This document shows, piece after piece, positions 36,436-44,456 of a DNA stretch of 64,000 nt. Numbering within the stretch: position 1 is the first letter of the stretch; each line of letters opens with the position of its first letter. The stretch is from CAIYTF01 sp963664845 (GTDB lineage Bacteria; Bacteroidota; Ignavibacteria; Ignavibacteriales; Ignavibacteriaceae), in NCBI GenBank assembly GCA_963664845.1, contig OY761615.1:5270001-5334000 (forward strand), in the 5' to 3' direction. The notes below the pieces were generated by a model. It did not search any database. It was not told where the DNA came from and saw nothing but the letters and a program-made list of their open reading frames with translations. The position numbers and the translations under genes were made by a program.

Positions 36436-38493
36436 ATGAAAGACAGACTGACCTTCTTCTTTGCTTTGATCGTGCTGGCCGTATTCACCGGCTCGGCAAT
36501 TTTTCAAACTGCTGCGCAGACAGTAAATGTTACCATGACGGTCAATACTTCGACCTGCCTTGACACCCTTCATCCAAGCGATATCATGATCCTTTGCGGT
36601 GAATCCGTGAAAGGTACAACTCCTGCAATCACCTGGGATACGGCAACCGGCCTGAAGTTTAAAAATATTGGCGGCGATTATTGGCAGCTGACATTTAAGG
36701 CTACAGCCGGAGATGTTATTAAATATAAGTTTGTAACCTATCTGGGTGATTTCAAACACCCTACAACCCCTTGGGGCTGGGAAGGTGACTTCAATTCAGG
36801 GTATGGCACAAACCGCGGATATACCGTACCTGCAACGGATGTTTCTCTCCCGGTTCAGTATTATCACAATGGCGGCGGCAGTGCTGTTCCACAAACATGG
36901 ACCCCGTTCGCAGCCAAACAGGACACACTGGCAGTGTATTTCCGGGTTAATATGGGTGGTGTTTCATCGTTCACTCCCGCAACGCAAACCCCGGATGTAC
37001 GCGGAAGCGCCCCGTTTGGTGCATCCCCCGATTGGGTTAAGATCATTAGCCTGTCAAGGGAAGCAAGCAGCGTTAACAGCGGCTCGTTCTGGAGTGGCGT
37101 TGCGTATGTTCCCAAATCAGCAGTTACTGCCGGGACGGTTCAATCCTATAAGTTCACCATTGATGGTTCAACGTGGGAAAATATCAGCGACCGCAAATTT
37201 ACCATTACCAGCTCTATATTGGCTGCCGGCGATACTACCATCAGTTGGTCCTATTTCAATAATATGCCACCGAGCGGGCCTCCGGTCACGGGCACTATTA
37301 ATTTCCGTCTCAGATTGGATGCTCTTGAAAAAGCAGGTTTGTTCAACCGCGGACTCGGCGATAAAATTGCTGTCACTGGTGCAAAAGGATGGCCTCCATC
37401 ATCATTCACCTTCGACACTGAACCAACGATGCTGAAAATGACCTATGTCCCTTCCATCCAGGAATGGATATTGTCCGATGCGTTCACTATGACCGCAGGT
37501 ACACAGATCGTTTATAAATATTTCATTTCCTGGGATTCAACTCGTATAGACACTACTCACAAAAACTATATCCCCGGATTATTCCTTGCAAATGGATGGG
37601 AAGAACCGGGTGTCGTTGGCGGTGGAAACAGAACCTATAATTTCCCCGGACTTTCCGATCAGACAGTACCCGGAGATTTTGGAGCGGAACAACAGTTCTT
37701 CAACAGTCTGCATCCTAACAGCGTTTTAACAACTCCTATAGATTTAACCTTTAACGTTGATATGACTCCTGCAACGAATGCAACCACAAATCCGACAAAC
37801 ACGCTGTTCCGGCCCGGGATTGATACTGTCTATATTCAGTATGACGGATGTTTCATTCCAGTCACGCAGGGTAAAACCATGTATGGCACCGATAACCGGG
37901 TCATGCTGACATCTCCCAATGCCGACGGAAAATATACGGCTACCGTCAGTCTGAAGGCTCCTACGTTCTACCAGGTATGCTACCGCATCGTGTATACCTC
38001 CACTACGGGTGAAGTGCAAAATGGCGGCGGAACAAACTCAGGAAGAAGATATTATCAGTATATTGTACCGTCAAAGGTTAGCGGTTCAACAGTAACATGG
38101 CCTTCATCATTCTCACTTGCTCAGGTGGCCTGGCTGCAGAATAATCTGACAGTTGAAACACCGCCGGATCTTGGCTCAATCGCCGGAGTCACCATCGGAA
38201 ATGATGTGCTGCCCAATCAGTATGCGCTGTACAAAAACTATCCGAACCCTTTTAACCCTTCGACGACAATAACGTATTCGATCGCGAAACCCGAAAATGT
38301 CAGGATCGAAGTATATAATATCGTTGGAGCAAAAGTTGCTACCCTGGTTAACCAGGCACAAACTCCCGGTGTTCACAGTTTGGTTTGGAATTCTCGGAAC
38401 GATTTCGGGATGCCCGTTGCATCCGGCATCTATCTGCTGAAAATGCAGGCCGGACATTTTTCACAAGCACAAAAAATGTTATTAGTTAAATAA
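36436..38493 (+). CDS. Secreted carbohydrate-binding protein with tandem modules and T9SS domain
   Basis: Predicted 685-residue secreted, non-enzymatic protein. Signal peptide 1-27. It holds several beta-sandwich modules of about 100-130 residues that resemble starch-binding/SusE-type folds (residues about 28-155, 160-275, 285-410 and 430-570). The first two resemble the two modules after the GH53 domain of the next gene: WDTATGLKFKNIGGDYWQLT here against WDQNSQITMKNTGGDYWQYQ there, and FRVNMGG..., GSFWSGVAYVPK against FRVNVAQ..., GSFWSGVVWFPQ. It ends with a T9SS type A domain (NYPNPFNPSTTITYSI to KMLLVK). I infer a surface galactan-binding protein. Its stop codon and the GH53 start codon share one base (TAATG), so the two are translationally coupled. 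Confidence 0.85.
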   Translation: MKDRLTFFFALIVLAVFTGSAIFQTAAQTVNVTMTVNTSTCLDTLHPSDIMILCGESVKGTTPAITWDTATGLKFKNIGGDYWQLTFKATAGDVIKYKFVTYLGDFKHPTTPWGWEGDFNSGYGTNRGYTVPATDVSLPVQYYHNGGGSAVPQTWTPFAAKQDTLAVYFRVNMGGVSSFTPATQTPDVRGSAPFGASPDWVKIISLSREASSVNSGSFWSGVAYVPKSAVTAGTVQSYKFTIDGSTWENISDRKFTITSSILAAGDTTISWSYFNNMPPSGPPVTGTINFRLRLDALEKAGLFNRGLGDKIAVTGAKGWPPSSFTFDTEPTMLKMTYVPSIQEWILSDAFTMTAGTQIVYKYFISWDSTRIDTTHKNYIPGLFLANGWEEPGVVGGGNRTYNFPGLSDQTVPGDFGAEQQFFNSLHPNSVLTTPIDLTFNVDMTPATNATTNPTNTLFRPGIDTVYIQYDGCFIPVTQGKTMYGTDNRVMLTSPNADGKYTATVSLKAPTFYQVCYRIVYTSTTGEVQNGGGTNSGRRYYQYIVPSKVSGSTVTWPSSFSLAQVAWLQNNLTVETPPDLGSIAGVTIGNDVLPNQYALYKNYPNPFNPSTTITYSIAKPENVRIEVYNIVGAKVATLVNQAQTPGVHSLVWNSRNDFGMPVASGIYLLKMQAGHFSQAQKMLLVK

Positions 38494-40691
38494 TGATCAA
38501 GAAAATCGCTTTATCACTTTGCATCGCGCTGGTGCTGAGCTTTTCGGCATTCTCACAGTCCGGTACGGATAATTTTATCCGCGGCATAGACATATCAACG
38601 GCTCAGCAGATAAGTAACGCCGGTGGTGTCTGGAAGTCCAATAATGTGCCTGGCAATGTGCTGGACATCTTTAAAAATTCCGGCGCCAATTATGTCAGGC
38701 TTCGGCTCTGGTATTCACCCTCGAATAAATATTGTGGGCTGGACTCTACAATTGCCTTTGCAAAGAATGTAAAAGCGAAAGGCTTCAAATTCCTTCTTGA
38801 TATTCACTATTCCGATACTTGGGCTGATCCCGGGCAGCAGACAAAACCTGCTGCCTGGAGCAGTCTCTCCTTCGCAACGCTTACAGATAGCATGCGGTCC
38901 TACACGAAACGGGTTATTGCTGCTCTTAAGGCGCAGAATGCACTGCCCGATATGGTGCAGGTAGGGAATGAAATCACCGGTGGTATGTTATGGCCGGACG
39001 GAAAGATTAGCAGCGGCGGGTGGGGTAACTTTACCACGCTGCTTAAAGCCGGGATCCAGGGTGTTAAAGACGTTGATACTTCGGTAAAGATAATGATCCA
39101 CATTGATCGTGGTGGGGATAATTCCGGATCACGTTATTTTTTCGATAATCTGAAATCATATGCGGTGTCTTTCGACATCATTGGCCTTTCATACTATCCT
39201 TGGTGGCACGGCTCGTTGGCTGCAGCACAGAATAATCTCAATGATCTGGCAACGCGGTATGGTAAAGACATAGTAATCGTCGAGACTGCCTATCCATGGA
39301 CTTCTCAATATTTGAATGATGGAGTTTCAAATGTCGGTTTCGATCCGGCTAAGCTTCCATCCGGTTATCCGGTCAATGCCCAGGGGCAGCGTGACTTTTT
39401 AACCTACCTGATTCAGCTTATAAAGAACACTACAGCGAAACGGGGGATTGGCTTTTTCTATTGGGAACCGGCGTATATATCTGTATCCCCGGTTGGTTCC
39501 GCTTGGGAGAATTACGCCACCTTCGATTTTTCGAACAATGCTTTTTCCACGCTGCAGGCTTTTAAAAACAACGATAGTCTGCCGGCAGTTAAAGTTACCT
39601 TGCGCCTGAACACCGCAACACTTGGCGATACTCTCAAGAGCACGGGCTATGTACAGGCAAGGGGACAGGTCTCCGGTGTCAGTTCAGGGCTTTTCCCCAG
39701 TGGCGAAAAATTCACCTGGGATCAAAACTCGCAAATCACTATGAAAAACACCGGGGGTGATTACTGGCAATATCAGTTTAAAATGTATCCTGCCGATGAA
39801 ATGCAATTCCTGTTCTGGGCTGGTCACACATCAGCAACGTCTACCTATCGTAACCTCGGATGGGAAGGGCAGATCACTCCGTTTGACAGTTCGGCTGTCA
39901 ATTATCGCGTATTCACCGCGGGATTGGTTGACACTGTTCTTGATCTGGAGTATTTCAATGGTACCGGTGCAAAGGCAGCTCAATATTGGTCGCCTGTTAT
40001 CCATAAAGCGGATTCAGTCGGGATCCTTTTCCGTGTTAACGTTGCACAGCTTATTAGGGCAGGACTATATGATACTACCAATGCACGACCGGTTTCAGTG
40101 AGAGGTGATTCGGCAACCAGCGCAGGTGTCTTATCATGGAGTTTGGATAATCTGATCCTAAAAAAAGAACCAATCAGTGTTGGCCCGGGTTCATTCTGGT
40201 CCGGTGTTGTCTGGTTCCCCCAAAAGAAGATTGCTGCCGGAACACAAATCAGTTACAAGTATTTTGTAAAGAATAGCTCATTTGGCGGCTGGGAATCCGG
40301 CATAACAAACAGAACGTTTAATTTTCCAGTTTCGGATACAACGTTGGTTTGGAAATTCTTTAATGATAAGCTCCCGGTTACTGGAATAGCGGATAAAACA
40401 TCGCTGATAGCTGATCGATTCGTGTTGTATCAGAATTATCCTAATCCGTTTAATCCGGCAACAAAAATAAAATTCTCCATTCCCAATAAAACAACGGTTC
40501 AGCTCAGAGTGTATAATCTTTTGGGTGAAGTGGTTAAAAAACTGGTAAGCGGAACTCTGGAAAGAGGTGAACATTCCGTCACCTGGAACGGCACCAATGA
40601 TTTCAGTAATTCTGTCATATCCGGTGTTTACCTCATTCGTCTGGATGCTGACGGAAAGAGTCTCACAAACAAAATGATTTTATTGAAGTAG
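38493..40691 (+). CDS. Secreted GH53 endo-beta-1,4-galactanase with binding modules and T9SS domain
   Basis: Predicted 732-residue secreted arabinogalactan endo-beta-1,4-galactanase, which cleaves internal beta-1,4 bonds of type I (arabino)galactan. Signal peptide 1-22. The GH53 barrel spans about 25-365: FIRGIDIST, YVRLRLWYSP, FLLDIHYSDTWADPGQQTKP. The acid/base is Glu160 in VQVGNEIT and the nucleophile Glu264 in VIVETAYPW. Two beta-sandwich modules follow (about 367-500 and 505-630), shared with the protein encoded just upstream. The C-terminus is a T9SS type A domain (NYPNPFNPATKIKFSI to NKMILLK). It is the defining enzyme for the locus: with GH2, galK, galT and galM it establishes galactan utilisation. 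Confidence 0.96.
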   Translation: MIKKIALSLCIALVLSFSAFSQSGTDNFIRGIDISTAQQISNAGGVWKSNNVPGNVLDIFKNSGANYVRLRLWYSPSNKYCGLDSTIAFAKNVKAKGFKFLLDIHYSDTWADPGQQTKPAAWSSLSFATLTDSMRSYTKRVIAALKAQNALPDMVQVGNEITGGMLWPDGKISSGGWGNFTTLLKAGIQGVKDVDTSVKIMIHIDRGGDNSGSRYFFDNLKSYAVSFDIIGLSYYPWWHGSLAAAQNNLNDLATRYGKDIVIVETAYPWTSQYLNDGVSNVGFDPAKLPSGYPVNAQGQRDFLTYLIQLIKNTTAKRGIGFFYWEPAYISVSPVGSAWENYATFDFSNNAFSTLQAFKNNDSLPAVKVTLRLNTATLGDTLKSTGYVQARGQVSGVSSGLFPSGEKFTWDQNSQITMKNTGGDYWQYQFKMYPADEMQFLFWAGHTSATSTYRNLGWEGQITPFDSSAVNYRVFTAGLVDTVLDLEYFNGTGAKAAQYWSPVIHKADSVGILFRVNVAQLIRAGLYDTTNARPVSVRGDSATSAGVLSWSLDNLILKKEPISVGPGSFWSGVVWFPQKKIAAGTQISYKYFVKNSSFGGWESGITNRTFNFPVSDTTLVWKFFNDKLPVTGIADKTSLIADRFVLYQNYPNPFNPATKIKFSIPNKTTVQLRVYNLLGEVVKKLVSGTLERGEHSVTWNGTNDFSNSVISGVYLIRLDADGKSLTNKMILLK

Positions 40692-40800
40692 CACTTTGGC
40701 TGGAATGATAATACAACGCCTGTAAATGTTTGGCATAAAATAATTCACCGTATTGATCATTCTTAAAAACAAACAAATATATTCGTAAGGAAAATAGTCA

Positions 40801-43410
40801 GTGAGACATTTTGTAAGAATTCTTTCGATGTTTTTATTGTTGGGTCCATCGGTGTTTCCGCAACTCCCGGTAGCTACAAAGCAGGACGTTTTTTTGGATA
40901 GTAATGGAGTAATGCGCTGGAAAGGTTCCAATACCGAAGTGGCTTTATTTGGAGTGAACTACACAACGCCGTTTGCCTATTCATACCGTGCACATAAGAA
41001 ACTGGGACTTTCCCTCAAGAAAGCCATAGACCTTGATGTAGCGCAAATGATCCGTTTGGGTTTCGATGCTTTCCGGGTTCATGTTTGGGACCGTGAGATA
41101 TCTGACAAAGCTGGCAATATGATTACCAATGAGCATCTTGACTTGCTTGATTATCTCATATGGAAACTGGAATCCCACGGTATTAAAATAATTCTTACTC
41201 CTATCGCATGGTGGGGGAATGGCTGGCCGGAACCAGATGAATTGACTTCGGGGTTTTCGCAATCCTATTCAAAACTGGAACTCATAACCAATGCTGAGGC
41301 CCGGGCAGCCGAACGAAATTACCTGAAACAATTTATACATCACTTGAATCCCTATTCAAAACATTCCTATGGAAACGATCCATCCATTATTGCAATGGAA
41401 ATAATTAATGAACCCTTTCACCCTGACAATGGGAAAGAGGTCACTGACTATATTAACGAGATGGTCGCAGTGATGCGCGGGACCGGTTATAACAAACCAC
41501 TGTTTTACAATATAAGCCAGAACTGGAATCCAGTTCAGGCACAGGCAGTTTGCAAAGCAAATATACAGGGTGTCTCGTTTCAGTGGTACCCGACCGACCT
41601 GGTACATAACAAAATGCTCAAGGGGAATTATCTCTTAAACGTGAACCATTATAAAATTCCTTCGGATGGCGTTTCCGGCTACAACAAAAAAACTAAAATG
41701 GTATACGAGTTTGAAGCAGCGGATGTAGGCGGATCATATATGTATCCTGCAATGGCACGAAGTTTCCGTGAAGCAGGGATGCAGTTTGCCACAATGTTTT
41801 CGTATGACCCGACACAGATAGCCTGGAGCAATACTGAATATCCTACACATTACCTGAACCTTCTTTACACTCCTTCTAAAGCCATAAGTCTTATGATAGC
41901 CGGACTGGCATTTCATGATATTCCACGATATTCCACCTTTGGTGATTATCCGGCGAACAACAAGTTCGGAGACTTCCGTGTTAGTTTTGATGAAGATCTA
42001 AGTCTGGCAAACACGGACAGCTGTTTCTATTATGCAAACTCTACCGCTGAAGTACCAATGAATTTATCCGGATTGAAACATATTGCAGGCTGCGGGAATT
42101 CCGTTCCTGTAAAATATGATGGTACCGGCGCGTATTTCCTGGATAAACTTGCTGAGGGTGTCTGGAAACTTGAAGTATATCCGGATGCGCTTTGGCTTGG
42201 TGACCCGTTTGAACCAACAGGCATGTCAAGGCAGGTTTCCCGTTTGTATTGGAATCAACGACGGATGTCAGTTTCCCTTCCAGGCCTCACGAATTCATTT
42301 TTCGTCAATGCGATGAAAAAGGGGAAGAGCATTTCAGTCCCGGTTGACAGAGGTGAGTTCTTGATTAAACCTGGCGTCTATATCATTAGCGCGAAGATGC
42401 CTGATAAGAAAATGCTTGGAGGATATCTTGCGGGCAGTGAACAGTTTTTGGCGGATATATATATCCCAGCCAATGAACCTGGCATTGTCAGCGTGATAAA
42501 CAAGACAGAGGAAAAGCAAGCAGAGGAAGGGAAAGTAAAACTAAAATTTCAAATAGCATCCGATAAGGAAATTTCCGGTGCGGAAGTTTTTCTCCAGCGA
42601 CTCGGTTGGCGCGGTTATACGAAGTATTTGCTTAAGAAGGAAGACGGTTTTTTGTATGGCTTCAACGATTCGGTTAAAATGGCGGCCAATGGCGAACTGA
42701 GGTATTGCCTGGCTGTAAAGAGCGGCAACAAAACGTTTACGTTTCCGGGAGGCATTCAGGGGTCACCCGATGATTGGGATTTCAGGATTGACAATCCATG
42801 GTCGCTTTCCATTGCCCCTCAGAATGAAAACATTAGTTTATTCAACGTGTCAACCGACTATAAAGATATACTGATTCCTCATTTTAATACGGGTATGCGA
42901 TACACTCTGGATTATCCCGGTACGTGGGACTCCAATATCCCCCTTTCGGTTAAAGTAAGTTATTCCACAGAAAATATTATTCCCTTCGTGTTGCAGTTTT
43001 CGGTAGCCGACAAAATAAAATCGAAGTATAGCAGCAACAATGAGTATAAAAACATAGTTATACGGGCGCAATCTAATCAGGCGCATGACAGCAAAATAAA
43101 GATCAATCTGTTACTTGAGGATGGACGCTGTTATACAGTTCCGGTTGCGTTAACCAAAGGTTGGAAGGACATTGCTTTACCGCTTTCATCGTTCATGCCC
43201 GGGGATGCATACATCATGCCATCGGCCTACCCTTTATTCCTGCCAAAGACGTGGCGTACATCGGGTAACAAAGATGATCATCAACTTAATCCCGGGTTCA
43301 TTAGCGCAGTTCAAATAGTCTGCGATGATCATATCGTGACGCCTGAAACAGGAAAAATTGAGAGCGGATTCGAAGTCGAATCTGTTTATCTGACAGTCAA
43401 AGCAAAATAA
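40801..43410 (+). CDS. Exported clan GH-A glycoside hydrolase (GH5-like; possibly a galactan beta-galactosidase)
   Basis: Predicted 869-residue exported enzyme. It starts with GTG, supported by TAAGGAAAA upstream; residues 1-20 form a signal peptide. The first 400 residues form a clan GH-A barrel: ALFGVNYTTPFAYSYRA, LGFDAFRVHVWDREI, acid/base Glu204 in MEIINEPFHPD and a nucleophile candidate Glu303 (or Glu305) in MVYEFEAADVG. The remaining 450 residues are several beta-sandwich domains without a clear name. No T9SS domain is present. Known pectic-galactan loci contain clan GH-A beta-galactosidases outside GH2 (for example GH147), and the position between GH53 and GH2 fits such a role. The family cannot be fixed from inspection; GH5-like is the safest statement. 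Confidence 0.8.
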   Translation: MRHFVRILSMFLLLGPSVFPQLPVATKQDVFLDSNGVMRWKGSNTEVALFGVNYTTPFAYSYRAHKKLGLSLKKAIDLDVAQMIRLGFDAFRVHVWDREISDKAGNMITNEHLDLLDYLIWKLESHGIKIILTPIAWWGNGWPEPDELTSGFSQSYSKLELITNAEARAAERNYLKQFIHHLNPYSKHSYGNDPSIIAMEIINEPFHPDNGKEVTDYINEMVAVMRGTGYNKPLFYNISQNWNPVQAQAVCKANIQGVSFQWYPTDLVHNKMLKGNYLLNVNHYKIPSDGVSGYNKKTKMVYEFEAADVGGSYMYPAMARSFREAGMQFATMFSYDPTQIAWSNTEYPTHYLNLLYTPSKAISLMIAGLAFHDIPRYSTFGDYPANNKFGDFRVSFDEDLSLANTDSCFYYANSTAEVPMNLSGLKHIAGCGNSVPVKYDGTGAYFLDKLAEGVWKLEVYPDALWLGDPFEPTGMSRQVSRLYWNQRRMSVSLPGLTNSFFVNAMKKGKSISVPVDRGEFLIKPGVYIISAKMPDKKMLGGYLAGSEQFLADIYIPANEPGIVSVINKTEEKQAEEGKVKLKFQIASDKEISGAEVFLQRLGWRGYTKYLLKKEDGFLYGFNDSVKMAANGELRYCLAVKSGNKTFTFPGGIQGSPDDWDFRIDNPWSLSIAPQNENISLFNVSTDYKDILIPHFNTGMRYTLDYPGTWDSNIPLSVKVSYSTENIIPFVLQFSVADKIKSKYSSNNEYKNIVIRAQSNQAHDSKIKINLLLEDGRCYTVPVALTKGWKDIALPLSSFMPGDAYIMPSAYPLFLPKTWRTSGNKDDHQLNPGFISAVQIVCDDHIVTPETGKIESGFEVESVYLTVKAK

Positions 43411-43460
43411 TATCTACTCTATACATTGATACTAAAATTGAGAAACATCCGGAAAATACC

Positions 43461-44435
43461 ATGAGCGAAAGTACATTCTCCATCTTCAGTGAAGAAGGAG
43501 CAAACGGGCAGGAGATAATCCTCAAAAACAATTCGAACGGTGAATTTGTCAACATTCTGCCGGACCACAGTGCCCGGCTTAAAGAAGTTCATTTATTCAA
43601 TGGTGAAGAAGTGATTTCAGTCGTCAGAAAAAGTGAACATCCGGCATCTTCAAACCGCGATGAACTGTTTACCAATGCAAAGCTTTCACCTTTCGCCGGA
43701 CGCATCAAAGAAGGGTCATATTCTTTCCACGGATCGGCTTTTCAATTGGAAAAGAATTATCCGGAAGAAAACAATGCCTGTCATGGGTTTATTTATGACA
43801 AAAAATTCAATGTTATAGGAAAGATCATTCACGAAGATTTTGTTTCCTGCGTTTTTACCTTTGAATATGACGGACTTGTTCCGGGATATCCGTTCGCTTT
43901 TGGTATTGAAATAACATACAAACTTACTTCATCTCACAATCTGATCTGTACAACTTCAATAATCAACCGCTCAGGCAAACCAATGCCGCTAAGCGATGGT
44001 TGGCATTTCTACTTCGATCTTGGTATAACAGTTAATGATCTGAAACTGAAAATTGACGCCTGTGAGAAAATGGAATTGGACAGACAGATGATTCCAACAG
44101 GCAAAAAGGCAGTCTTTATAGAGTATACGGCACCTCAAATAATTGGCAGTACGGAATTTGATTCCTGTTTTATGTTAAGCGCTGAAGAAAGGGCTGAAAC
44201 TCAGTTGCTGTCAGAGGAAAAGAACATTGATCTCAGAATTTGGCAGGAAGCTGGGCAGGGTAAATACAGATATTTAAACATCTATACGCCACCGGACAGG
44301 AAAACGATCGCCATCGAACCGATGACCTCGAATATTAATTCGTTTAACAATGGTGAAGGTTTAATCACCTTGCCGCCACACGGGACTTTTTCTGAGAATG
44401 TTGGCTTTTACCTGAAGCCGATTACAAAAACCTGA
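43461..44435 (+). CDS. galM: Aldose 1-epimerase (mutarotase) family protein
   Basis: Predicted 324-residue cytoplasmic aldose-1-epimerase family protein, which interconverts the anomers of galactose so that galactokinase receives the alpha form. Motifs: NAKLSPFAGRIKEGSYSF, NACHGFIYDK (His of the HGF block), LSDGWHFYFDLG (second His) and the C-terminal IAIEPMTSNINSFNNG carrying the likely catalytic Glu. There is no signal peptide. It is somewhat divergent from the classical GalM, so a related hexose cannot be excluded. The GGAAAA site upstream supports the start. It follows the clan GH-A gene by 50 bases and precedes GH2 by 21. Confidence 0.88.
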   Translation: MSESTFSIFSEEGANGQEIILKNNSNGEFVNILPDHSARLKEVHLFNGEEVISVVRKSEHPASSNRDELFTNAKLSPFAGRIKEGSYSFHGSAFQLEKNYPEENNACHGFIYDKKFNVIGKIIHEDFVSCVFTFEYDGLVPGYPFAFGIEITYKLTSSHNLICTTSIINRSGKPMPLSDGWHFYFDLGITVNDLKLKIDACEKMELDRQMIPTGKKAVFIEYTAPQIIGSTEFDSCFMLSAEERAETQLLSEEKNIDLRIWQEAGQGKYRYLNIYTPPDRKTIAIEPMTSNINSFNNGEGLITLPPHGTFSENVGFYLKPITKT

Positions 44436-44456
44436 TCACTTAAGTGAAAGACAAGC

